A stretch of 64,000 bases of DNA from JAABQG01 sp963726365 (lineage in GTDB: Bacteria; Pseudomonadota; Gammaproteobacteria; Burkholderiales; Burkholderiaceae_C), in assembly GCA_963726365.1 (NCBI GenBank), contig CAVSCI010000015.1:1-64000 (forward strand). The letters are read 5' to 3'. Shown here piece after piece: positions 55,702 through 64,000 of this stretch. Numbering within the stretch: position 1 is the stretch's first letter; each line of letters begins with the position of its first letter. Both the position numbers and the translations under genes were made by a program. The notes below the pieces were generated by a model, which saw nothing but the letters and a program-made list of their open reading frames with translations, did no database searches and was not told the DNA's origin.

Positions 55702-56855
55702 AGTACGTCGATGAATTTCGCGACGCCGAGCTGGCGCGCGGCCTGGCGCGCGCCATCGCCCAGGCGGTCCAGCCCGGGCGCCGCTACAACCTGATGGAGT
55801 TCTGCGGCGGCCACACCCACGCCATCGCCCGGCATGGCGTGCGCGGGCTGTTGCCGCAGGAGATCGAGCTGATCCACGGCCCCGGCTGCCCGGTCTGCGT
55901 GCTGCCCATCGGCCGCATCGACCAGGCCATCACGCTGGCGCGTGACCATGGCGTGGTGCTGTGCACCTACGCCGACCTGATGCGGGTGCCGGCCTCGGGC
56001 GCCAGCTCGCTCATGAAGGCACGCAGCCAGGGCGCCGACGTGCGCATGGTGTATTCGGCCATCGACGCGCTGAAGCTGGCGCAGCAACACCCCGAACGCG
56101 AGGTGGTGTTCCTGGCCATCGGCTTCGAGACCACCACCCCGCCCACCGCGGCGGTGCTGCGCCAGGCCCGCACGCTGGGCCTGCGTAATTTTTCGGTGCT
56201 GTGCAACCATGTGCTGACGCCGCCGGCCATGCGCGGCATCCTGGGGCCGGCACCGGGCAGCGAGACCTCGGCGCACCTGCACGGCTTCATCGGGCCGGCG
56301 CACGTTTCCACCGTGATCGGCAGCGAGCCCTACCGCTTTTGCGCGAGCGAGTACCACCGCCCGGTGGTGATCGCCGGCTTCGAGCCGCTGGACGTGATGC
56401 AGGCCGTGCTGATGCTGGTGCGCCAGCTCAACGAAGGACGCGCCGACATCGAGAACCAGTTCATCCGCTCCGTGACGCCGCTGGGCAACCAGAAAGCCCA
56501 GGCCCTGATGCACGAGGTGTTCGAACTGCGCGACAGCTTCGAGTGGCGCGGGCTTGGCAGCCTGCCGCATTCGGCGCTGAAGTTGCGCCCTGACTACGCC
56601 GGCTTCGATGCCGAGCAGCGCTTCGCCGCGCCTTACTGCGCGGTCGCCGACGCCAAGGCCTGCGAATGCGGCGCCATCTTGCGCGGCGAAAAGCGGCCGC
56701 AGGACTGCCGCGTGTTCGGCACCGTCTGCACACCCGAGAACCCGATCGGCTCGTGCATGGTGTCGTCGGAGGGCGCCTGCGCCGCCCACTACACCTACGG
56801 CCGCTTCATGACCGCCGTGCCATCGATTGCAGAGAAGCCAGGAGCCCAACCATGA
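55698..56855 (+). CDS. hypD: Hydrogenase maturation protein HypD
   Basis: A 385-residue iron-sulfur protein on which the Fe(CN)2CO unit is assembled. Motifs EFCGGHTHAI, GPGCPVCVLP, and C-terminal cluster-binding cysteines CRVFGTVCTPENPIGSCMVSSEGAC. ATG 55698 overlaps hypC; its stop overlaps a 21-codon ORF. Confidence 0.96.
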   Translation: MKYVDEFRDAELARGLARAIAQAVQPGRRYNLMEFCGGHTHAIARHGVRGLLPQEIELIHGPGCPVCVLPIGRIDQAITLARDHGVVLCTYADLMRVPASGASSLMKARSQGADVRMVYSAIDALKLAQQHPEREVVFLAIGFETTTPPTAAVLRQARTLGLRNFSVLCNHVLTPPAMRGILGPAPGSETSAHLHGFIGPAHVSTVIGSEPYRFCASEYHRPVVIAGFEPLDVMQAVLMLVRQLNEGRADIENQFIRSVTPLGNQKAQALMHEVFELRDSFEWRGLGSLPHSALKLRPDYAGFDAEQRFAAPYCAVADAKACECGAILRGEKRPQDCRVFGTVCTPENPIGSCMVSSEGACAAHYTYGRFMTAVPSIAEKPGAQP

Positions 56856-56917
56856 GCCGCCGGGCCGCTCCCAAGGCGAATAGCACCGCAGTGCGCAGCA
56901 CGAAGGTCCACCCGTGA
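56852..56917 (+). CDS. Possible 21-residue ORF bridging hypD and hypE
   Basis: ATG 56852 lies inside the hypD stop (ATGA) and its TGA overlaps the hypE GTG (GTGA). The 21-residue peptide is basic (MSRRAAPKANSTAVRSTKVHP). It may only keep ribosomes moving from hypD to hypE, which otherwise has no close Shine-Dalgarno, or it may be a chance ORF. Confidence 0.35.
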   Translation: MSRRAAPKANSTAVRSTKVHP

Positions 56918-57978
56918 GCCCCGTCAAACCCGGCTACACCCGGCCGCTGGACGTGCGCCATGGCCGCATCGACATGAGCCACGGCAGCGGCGGGCGCTCG
57001 ATGGTGCAGCTGATCGAGCAGATTTTCCTGAGCGCCTTCGACAACCCGGCGCTGGCCGCGCGCGACGACCACGCCGTGCTGGCCACCCCGCCCGAGCTGG
57101 CGCTGGGCGGCCAGCTGGTGATGGCCACCGACAGCCACGTGGTCTCGCCGCTGTTCTTCCCCGGCGGCGACATCGGCTGCCTGTCGGTCCACGGCACCGT
57201 CAACGACGTGGCCATGGCCGGCGCGCGCCCGCTGTGGCTCTCGGCCGGCTTCATCCTGGAAGAGGGCTTTGCGCTGGCCGACCTGCAGCGCATCGTCACC
57301 TCCATGGCGCACGCCGCCGCCGAGGCCGGCGTGCCCATCGTCACCGGCGACACCAAGGTGGTGCAGGCCGGCAAGGGCGATGGCGTGTTCATCAACACCA
57401 CCGGTGTCGGCGTGACGCGCCCCGGCGTGCACATCAGCGGGTCGCTGGCGCAGCCCGGCGACGCCATCCTGGTCTCCGGCACGGTGGGCGACCACGGCGT
57501 GGCCGTGATGTCGGTGCGCGAAGGCCTGAGCTTTGGCACCACGCTGCTGTCCGACACCCAGGCGCTGCACACGCTGGTCGCGGCCATGCTCGACGCGGTG
57601 CCGGGCATCCACGTGCTGCGTGATCCGACGCGCGGCGGTCTGGGCGCCACGCTCAACGAAATCGCCAGCCAGTCGGGCGTGGGCATGCGCCTCATGGAAT
57701 CCGCCATCCCCGTGCGCGGCGAAGTGCGGGCGGCGTGCGAGTTGCTGGGCCTGGACCCCCTGTACGTGGCCAACGAAGGCAAGCTGCTGGCGATCTGCCC
57801 GGCCGACCAGGCCGACGCCCTGCTCGCTGCGATGCGCGCCCACCCGCAGGGCCGCGACGCCGCGCGCATCGGCAGCGTGGTGGACGACGCCAACCGCTTC
57901 GTGCAGATGACCACCGTGCTGGGTGGCCAGCGCATGGTGGACTGGTTGTCGGGCGAGCAGCTGCCGCGCATCTGCTGA
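56914..57978 (+). CDS. hypE: Hydrogenase maturation protein HypE
   Basis: A 354-residue ATP-dependent dehydratase that turns a C-terminal thiocarboxamide into thiocyanate, source of the CN ligands. PurM fold with DMSHGSGGRSMVQLIEQIF and the invariant C-terminal PRIC, whose Cys is the modified residue. Start GTG 56914. It ends just before the poly-C tract and katG remnant, so no hydrogenase subunit gene follows. Confidence 0.96.
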   Translation: MSPVKPGYTRPLDVRHGRIDMSHGSGGRSMVQLIEQIFLSAFDNPALAARDDHAVLATPPELALGGQLVMATDSHVVSPLFFPGGDIGCLSVHGTVNDVAMAGARPLWLSAGFILEEGFALADLQRIVTSMAHAAAEAGVPIVTGDTKVVQAGKGDGVFINTTGVGVTRPGVHISGSLAQPGDAILVSGTVGDHGVAVMSVREGLSFGTTLLSDTQALHTLVAAMLDAVPGIHVLRDPTRGGLGATLNEIASQSGVGMRLMESAIPVRGEVRAACELLGLDPLYVANEGKLLAICPADQADALLAAMRAHPQGRDAARIGSVVDDANRFVQMTTVLGGQRMVDWLSGEQLPRIC

Positions 57979-57989
57979 AGCCGCCACGC

Positions 57990-58034
57990 CCCCCAGGCCC
58001 CGCCCCGGTCCCGCCCCCCCCCCCCACCCCCCCC

Positions 58035-58035
<1 letters not shown>
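57990..58035. repeat. Poly-C low-complexity junction
   Basis: The region after hypE runs almost wholly in C, ending in twelve C, one A and nine C residues before the katG remnant (about 58013-58035). Such tracts are rare in this genome and the C-terminus of katG is lost exactly here. It may be a deletion scar, or an assembly join. Confidence 0.6.
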
Positions 58036-59582
<1,547 letters not shown>

Positions 59583-59597
59583 TCGGCCCGGCGTCGT

Positions 59598-60563
59598 TCA
59601 GGTCAACAGCGCCACCGCGCCGGAAAACGTCAGGAACGCCGCCGCGGTAGACACCAGGATGATGCGGGCGATGCGCCCGTTGTCCGCGCCGAAACGCTCG
59701 GCCAGCAGCGAGACGTTGCTGGCGCTCGGCAGTGCCGCCACCAGCACCATCACCGTCAGCGCAAACGGGTCCAGTGGCACGCCCAGCGCCACCACCGTCG
59801 CGCCCACCAGCAGCACCAGCAGCGGGTGCAGCAGCAGCTTGATGGCGGCCACCGGCAGGTAGTCGCCCAGCGGAACGGGCGGGTGGGCATGCAGGGCCGC
59901 CCGCATCTGGGAGCGCGCCAGCACCGCGCCGATGGTGAACAGCGCCACCGGCGACGCGGCTTCGGCCAGCAGGCCCACCGTCTTCAGCACGGGGCCGGGG
60001 AGTTCCAGGCTCGTGGCCGAGGCCACCGCGCCGAGCAGAATGGCCCAGGGCAGCGGATTGAACAGCATGCCCTTGAGTGCTTTCTGGGCCGCATGGGCAA
60101 AGCCATGTTCGTCGGCGCTGTCCAGCTGCGAGAGCGCGATGCACAGCGAGGTGGTGATCACCATGTCCACCATGATGGTCACGATGATCGGGCCGGCGGC
60201 CCGGGGGCCCAGCAGGGCCACCAGCAGCGGCACGCCCATGAAACCGGTGTTGGGGAAGGCGGCCACCAAAGCGCCGAACGAGGCATCGTTCCAGCCGATG
60301 CGCGGGTTCAGGCTCGTCGCCACGGCAAAGCCCACGATGATCAGCGCACAGAGCAGCCAGGTGAAGAACACGCTGGCATCGAGCAACTGGGCGATCGGCG
60401 TGGTGGCGCCAAAGCGGTACAACATGCACGGCAGTGCAAAGAACAGCACGAAGCCATTGAGCCCCGCGATCGCCTCCAGCGGCAGCATGCGCTGGCGCGC
60501 CGCGATGTAGCCGGCCAGCACCAGCGCGAAGAAGGGGAAAGTGACAAGCAGGATGGACAACAC
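59598..60563 (-). CDS. AEC family (auxin efflux carrier-like) transporter
   Basis: A 321-residue membrane protein with ten hydrophobic helices and AEC blocks (LNGFVLFFALPCMLYRFG, FPNTGFMGVPLL, LPSASNVSLLAERFGAD). Bacterial AEC proteins move organic acids such as malate or malonate. Start is GTG 60563. Divergent from the Fnr-like gene with 48 bp between, and next to the broken katG. Confidence 0.9.
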   Translation of the reverse strand: MLSILLVTFPFFALVLAGYIAARQRMLPLEAIAGLNGFVLFFALPCMLYRFGATTPIAQLLDASVFFTWLLCALIIVGFAVATSLNPRIGWNDASFGALVAAFPNTGFMGVPLLVALLGPRAAGPIIVTIMVDMVITTSLCIALSQLDSADEHGFAHAAQKALKGMLFNPLPWAILLGAVASATSLELPGPVLKTVGLLAEAASPVALFTIGAVLARSQMRAALHAHPPVPLGDYLPVAAIKLLLHPLLVLLVGATVVALGVPLDPFALTVMVLVAALPSASNVSLLAERFGADNGRIARIILVSTAAAFLTFSGAVALLT

Positions 60564-60611
60564 CGGGGCATTCTCTCAGCTTGCGCCTGGAATTTCCGTT
60601 CTAATAATGGG

Positions 60612-61319
60612 ATGCACAAGATCAAGATTGAATCCGTGTGGCGCGGCACGGCGGATTGCAAGCACTGCGGCCTGCGCCACCTGGCGCTGTTTGGCGACCT
60701 TGAAGAAGCTGATTTCAACCTGATTCACGCGCCGATCGATGACCTGCAGTTCAAGCAGGACGCCACGCTGTATGGCGAAGGCAGCCCCTCCAAAGGGGTG
60801 TTCACCCTGCGCAGCGGCATGGTCAAGCTGGTGCGCATCACCTCCGACGGGCGCCAGCGCATCGTGCGGGTGCTGCGACCCGGCGATGTCGTCGGGCTCG
60901 AAGCGCTGGCCACCGCGCAGTACGACAGCGAGGCGGTGGCCTTGACCGACGTGTCCGTCTGCCGGATTCCCCTGGAAGTCATTCAATCGCTGGAGGCCAG
61001 CAGCGCACACCTGCACCGCAGGCTCACGCTGAAATGGCGGCAGACCGTCAAGGAGGCGGACGACTGGCTCGCCGACCTGAACTTTGGCACCGCCCGCCAG
61101 CGGGTTGCCAACTTCATTCTCAAGATGAGAAGCGCGTGTGACAGTCGCATTGCCACGCTGTTTGGACGCGACGACATGAGCGCCATGCTCGACCTGAAAC
61201 CCGAGACCGTCAGCCGTGAAATATCGCGCCTGGTGCGTGAATCCGTGATCGAGCCGCTGGACAAGCACGGCCGGCTCTACCGGGTGCTGCAGGTGGAGCG
61301 TCTGCAGGCGCCGGACTAG
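60612..61319 (+). CDS. Crp/Fnr-family regulator with partial FNR cysteine set
   Basis: A 235-residue regulator with a cNMP-binding fold (LYGEGSPSKGVFTLRSGMVKLVRI ... RPGDVVGLEALA) and a C-terminal HTH containing the FNR-type recognition ETVSREISRLVRE. Of the four FNR cluster cysteines, equivalents of C20, C23 (here C16, C19) and C122 (C117) are present; the C29 position is Ala25. So oxygen sensing by a [4Fe-4S] cluster is uncertain. Start ATG 60612. A perfect FNR box lies downstream at 61382. Confidence 0.88.
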   Translation: MHKIKIESVWRGTADCKHCGLRHLALFGDLEEADFNLIHAPIDDLQFKQDATLYGEGSPSKGVFTLRSGMVKLVRITSDGRQRIVRVLRPGDVVGLEALATAQYDSEAVALTDVSVCRIPLEVIQSLEASSAHLHRRLTLKWRQTVKEADDWLADLNFGTARQRVANFILKMRSACDSRIATLFGRDDMSAMLDLKPETVSREISRLVRESVIEPLDKHGRLYRVLQVERLQAPD

Positions 61320-61381
61320 CGCTCTGCGGCCTCGCACGAGGCCTGTCCTGAGGGTCGGAATCCTGGACCCACCGGCGTTCT

Positions 61382-61395
61382 TTGACGCCGGTCAA
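61382..61395. promoter_or_regulatory. Perfect FNR/Anr box
   Basis: TTGAC-GCCG-GTCAA, a full palindromic match to TTGAY-N4-RTCAA, 117 bp upstream of the surface-protein start. Anaerobic control by the adjacent Fnr-like regulator or a genomic Fnr is likely. Confidence 0.75.
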
Positions 61396-61511
61396 ATTCA
61401 CGCGAAATACCCGGCCAGGCGCTGACATAGATCATTGTGTCCCAGCACCAAAAGCACAGACTTTCTCGTGCGATGAGTTGTTTCGACTTATGTGTATGCG
61501 AAGGAGTTTGT

Positions 61512-63824
61512 ATGAGAGTCCATGTCAAACAAGGCAAGACAGCGATTGCAGTCGCCGCGATGGCGGTTGTCTCTGCAGCGATTGCCGCAACACTGATCCA
61601 GCTGGACCCACCGGTGGTGGTGTCGACCAGCGATCCTGCCAACAATGCTTTCAAGGCCAAGATGGGCTGGATTTCCTATAAATCCGATCCGACCGTCGCG
61701 CAGTACGACGTGAAGGCCCAGTTGCTGGTCTATGCCGACGGTCCCGCCGGCGCACAGAACATCTATGTTGCACGTTCGATCGACAACGGCGCCACATGGT
61801 CGCAACAGGCGGTCACCAGCAACGGCGGCACGCCATTGACGATCGGAACCAGCACGTTTTCGATTACCAACAACAAGCCCAATATCTATGCCGCGCCGAT
61901 CGGTGTCGTGAATGCTGGCAAGGGGGCCGACGCCCTGCTGACTTGGACCAGTTCAGATTGTGGCGGCAGTGTCGTGCAGAAAATCAACGCCAACCTGTTG
62001 ACCGGGCCGCAGCCTTACATGTGCCTGTGGTCCGCACGCTCGCTCAATGGGGGGGGTACCTGGGCTTTGCAACGCCTGACAGATGGATCCGTGGATCCAG
62101 ATGAAGATGTGCCGGCGGGTTATGTCAAGAGTGATCTGACTGCCGGTGGCTTTGCCATCACTTACCAGGCCGATCCAGCCGGACTGCAACAGGGCGATGC
62201 AGAAGGTCCCGGTGATGGTGCCTCGGGCGCGAAAGTCAGCCCGGGTACCAATATCTGGTACACGTCCCTCAGCAAGTCTGCCTTTGAAGCCGGGACTGCG
62301 TTCCCCGCCGCGGTTCAGGTCAGCGCGAACACCGGGACTGCCACGGGTGATCCAGGCGCGTCACGTGCCAATCTGGCCATCAGCGGGGGCACCACCGTGA
62401 TTGCCTATGAGCAAACGAAGCAGGGTGGTGGCGCCAAGGAAATCATTTACCACAGCTTCCCGTATGCCATGCCGATCGCGCCCGCCACGATTCCGGCGGG
62501 CACAGCCATCAGCAACCAGACCCACAACGCGCGCCGCGTGCGCTTCGTCCTGCAAGGGAACGACGCCATTGGTGACGCGGATGCCGATGGTGATGCCGCT
62601 GACGGTGACACCGCTGGTGTGCACACCCTGCTGATCTGGCGCGACTCCGTGTCGACCGAGCCGGCGTCACCCGCCAACATCGTCATGCGGCGGGGCATCA
62701 AGAACACCAACCTGAATGGCAGCCTTTCAACGGGCTTCCGCGCTGCCGACCTTGACACGGAGGTCTCGTTGACAGGGGCGAGCACGACCAGCAATGCCTT
62801 GGCGCACCGCGCCGTTCTTCGCAAGGAGTTCGCGGCGGTCGCCTATGACTACACGCCCGACAAAGTGGCGGCCGATGCCTACGCCAACACTTACAACCTC
62901 TACATCACCCGTTCAACAAACGGTGGCATGACCTGGAGTGCACCGAAGAACATGTCCAACATCACGGACAATGCCATTCGCGTTGTGGAGCCGCGCCTCG
63001 TTGGCACCCCCGGCACGATCAAGCTGCCGGACGGCGTGGCCACAGCGGACCCCTCTGATGTGCAGAACCGCAACGTCATTTTCGTGGGTTGGGGCACCGA
63101 AACCAACGAACTTGGCGCCAAGCCGCTGGACATCTACATCACGCGCAGCACGGACCAGGGCGTGAACTACGAGCGCGTGCAAATGCTGGCCGGCGGTGTC
63201 ACCGAGCAGTCCGAAGCACAGTTGCGCGCCCCGCCCGATGGCAAGACCTTGGGCGCGCTCTGGATGCAGCGTGACGCCATTACCGGTACGGTCGACGTGG
63301 TCTACCGCAATGGCAGCGAGATCACCGGACTCCCGGACCCGGACCTCAACCTGACGGCGACCGGCACCTCGTTCGTGGCCAAGGGCCAGGGCCAAGTGAC
63401 ATTCACCATCCTGAACCAGGGTGCTGGTGATGCCCGCCGCGTCGTGTTGACCGGCACCGCGCCGGCCGGCCTCACGATTGCCAGCACCAGCGATGCCACG
63501 CTGTGCAGCGTCAACGGCGCCGTGTTTACCTGCACGATTCCCGAAATTCTGGCCAGCGGTAGTCGCGCCATCAGCCTCAACGTGACCTCAACCACCGAAG
63601 GCAACTACGCATTGGCGGCAACCGTATCCGGCGACGTGGTCGAAACTGATACCGCCGACAACGCGGCATCGGCAACGGTGACCGTTTCGGCAGCGGCTGT
63701 GCCAACCGACGGCGGTGGCGGCTGTACCACGGCCCCGGGCGAGGCCCCGTTTGACCCGGTGCTGCCACTGCTGGCGGCCGCTGGCCTGGCCGGTCTGGGC
63801 GTGCGGCGCATGCGCAAGAGCTGA
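61512..63824 (+). CDS. Large exported surface protein with C-terminal sorting tail
   Basis: A 770-residue protein with an N-terminal signal (GKTAIAVAAMAVVSAAIAA). The bulk has repeated sialidase-like Asp-box segments (NIYVARSIDNGATWSQ, LYITRSTNGGMTWSAP, DIYITRSTDQGVNYERVQ), as in choice-of-anchor proteins. About residues 625-730 form a DUF11-like beta domain (FTILNQGAGDARRVVLTGTAP). The end has a GGGGCT motif, then FDPVLPLL hydrophobic stretch and RRMRKS, which resembles JDVT-type or GlyGly-CTERM sorting signals cut by intramembrane proteases. Start ATG 61512 has AAGGAG. FNR box upstream. Confidence 0.82.
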   Translation: MRVHVKQGKTAIAVAAMAVVSAAIAATLIQLDPPVVVSTSDPANNAFKAKMGWISYKSDPTVAQYDVKAQLLVYADGPAGAQNIYVARSIDNGATWSQQAVTSNGGTPLTIGTSTFSITNNKPNIYAAPIGVVNAGKGADALLTWTSSDCGGSVVQKINANLLTGPQPYMCLWSARSLNGGGTWALQRLTDGSVDPDEDVPAGYVKSDLTAGGFAITYQADPAGLQQGDAEGPGDGASGAKVSPGTNIWYTSLSKSAFEAGTAFPAAVQVSANTGTATGDPGASRANLAISGGTTVIAYEQTKQGGGAKEIIYHSFPYAMPIAPATIPAGTAISNQTHNARRVRFVLQGNDAIGDADADGDAADGDTAGVHTLLIWRDSVSTEPASPANIVMRRGIKNTNLNGSLSTGFRAADLDTEVSLTGASTTSNALAHRAVLRKEFAAVAYDYTPDKVAADAYANTYNLYITRSTNGGMTWSAPKNMSNITDNAIRVVEPRLVGTPGTIKLPDGVATADPSDVQNRNVIFVGWGTETNELGAKPLDIYITRSTDQGVNYERVQMLAGGVTEQSEAQLRAPPDGKTLGALWMQRDAITGTVDVVYRNGSEITGLPDPDLNLTATGTSFVAKGQGQVTFTILNQGAGDARRVVLTGTAPAGLTIASTSDATLCSVNGAVFTCTIPEILASGSRAISLNVTSTTEGNYALAATVSGDVVETDTADNAASATVTVSAAAVPTDGGGGCTTAPGEAPFDPVLPLLAAAGLAGLGVRRMRKS

Positions 63825-63869
63825 GCCGCGCCAGAGAATCCACGGGCGATGGGTCCCGGATTCTCCCAG

Positions 63870-63901
63870 GCGCCGTCTGGCAACAGGCGGCGCTTTTTTT
63901 G
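63870..63901 (+). terminator. Rho-independent terminator
   Basis: Stem GCGCCGTCTG (63870-63879) with CAGGCGGCGC (63884-63893), one G-U pair, loop GCAA, and eight T residues. It ends transcription of the surface-protein gene. No gene is seen in 63902-64000. Confidence 0.9.
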
Positions 63902-64000
63902 TGGGCGGGAAGAGCGCCTCTGCGAACGCGCTTACTACTGCGATGGCCTGACAAAAGTCCGGATCGCCGCATACCGGTTCGCGTCTGGCAAGCCCTCCCC

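Overview
The window is high-GC, gene-dense DNA from a betaproteobacterium, most likely a member of the Burkholderiales close to the Comamonadaceae. This rests on the rrn layout (16S-Ile-Ala-23S), the Bug/TctC-type receptor, the overall gene families and a short repeat family of a kind I associate with that group. The assignment is inference from gene content; a 16S comparison would settle it. Roughly 14 genes carry single-base frameshifts that almost all behave as one extra base, so the sequence is probably a draft with insertion-type errors and not one with many real pseudogenes.

Layout. 1-2,730 (minus): an rRNA operon with its promoter, 16S, tRNA-Ile, tRNA-Ala and the 5' end of 23S. 3.0-5.0 kb: an ABC-F ATPase. 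5.0-12.7 kb: a MocR-type PLP-binding regulator facing a seven-gene, mostly overlapping operon (LysE and EamA exporters, aminotransferase, GST, PhzF isomerase, VOC protein, threonine-dehydratase-like enzyme), apparently amino-acid catabolism and export. 12.8-18.6 kb: a phosphatase, then a sigma-54 activator, a 31-bp palindrome, a textbook -24/-12 promoter and an operon of OsmC protein, acyl-CoA-dehydrogenase-fold enzyme and a rubredoxin/rubredoxin-reductase fusion. 18.6-24.8 kb (minus): two-component system, cyanate/nitrate-type ABC transporter, cyanase and an NTF2-like protein. 25.0-30.6 kb: a peptide ABC transporter (dppBCDF-A order). 30.7-32.5 kb: ArsR regulator, SDR and MAPEG. 32.5-38.5 kb (minus): MBL-fold enzyme, RlmN-like radical SAM enzyme, TctC receptor, a 7TM sensor with dead GGDEF, creatininase-family enzyme. 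38.5-42.4 kb: AlaX, a secreted four-repeat cysteine-rich protein, YggU, CFA synthase. 42.6-49.1 kb: DsbD, a periplasmic redoxin, O-acetylhomoserine sulfhydrylase between two CoA-binding-domain paralogues, and hemE. 49.5-58.0 kb: priA and a hydrogenase maturation operon hypA-hypB-(hupK::hypF)-hypC-hypD-hypE. 58.0-61.3 kb: a katG remnant lacking both ends, an AEC permease and an Fnr-like regulator. 61.5-63.8 kb: a large surface protein behind a perfect FNR box, with a C-terminal sorting tail.

The most unusual points are: (1) a family of about 60-bp elements with the rigid core TAGC-N17-CGCTGG, nine copies, seven of them read through in frame by genes; (2) a HupK/HoxV-HypF fusion in which HypF has lost its acylphosphatase and YrdC domains, in a hyp operon with no hydrogenase subunits nearby; (3) the sigma-54-controlled OsmC/ACAD/rubredoxin module, whose ACAD lacks the usual catalytic glutamate motif; (4) the four-repeat, tetracysteine secreted protein.
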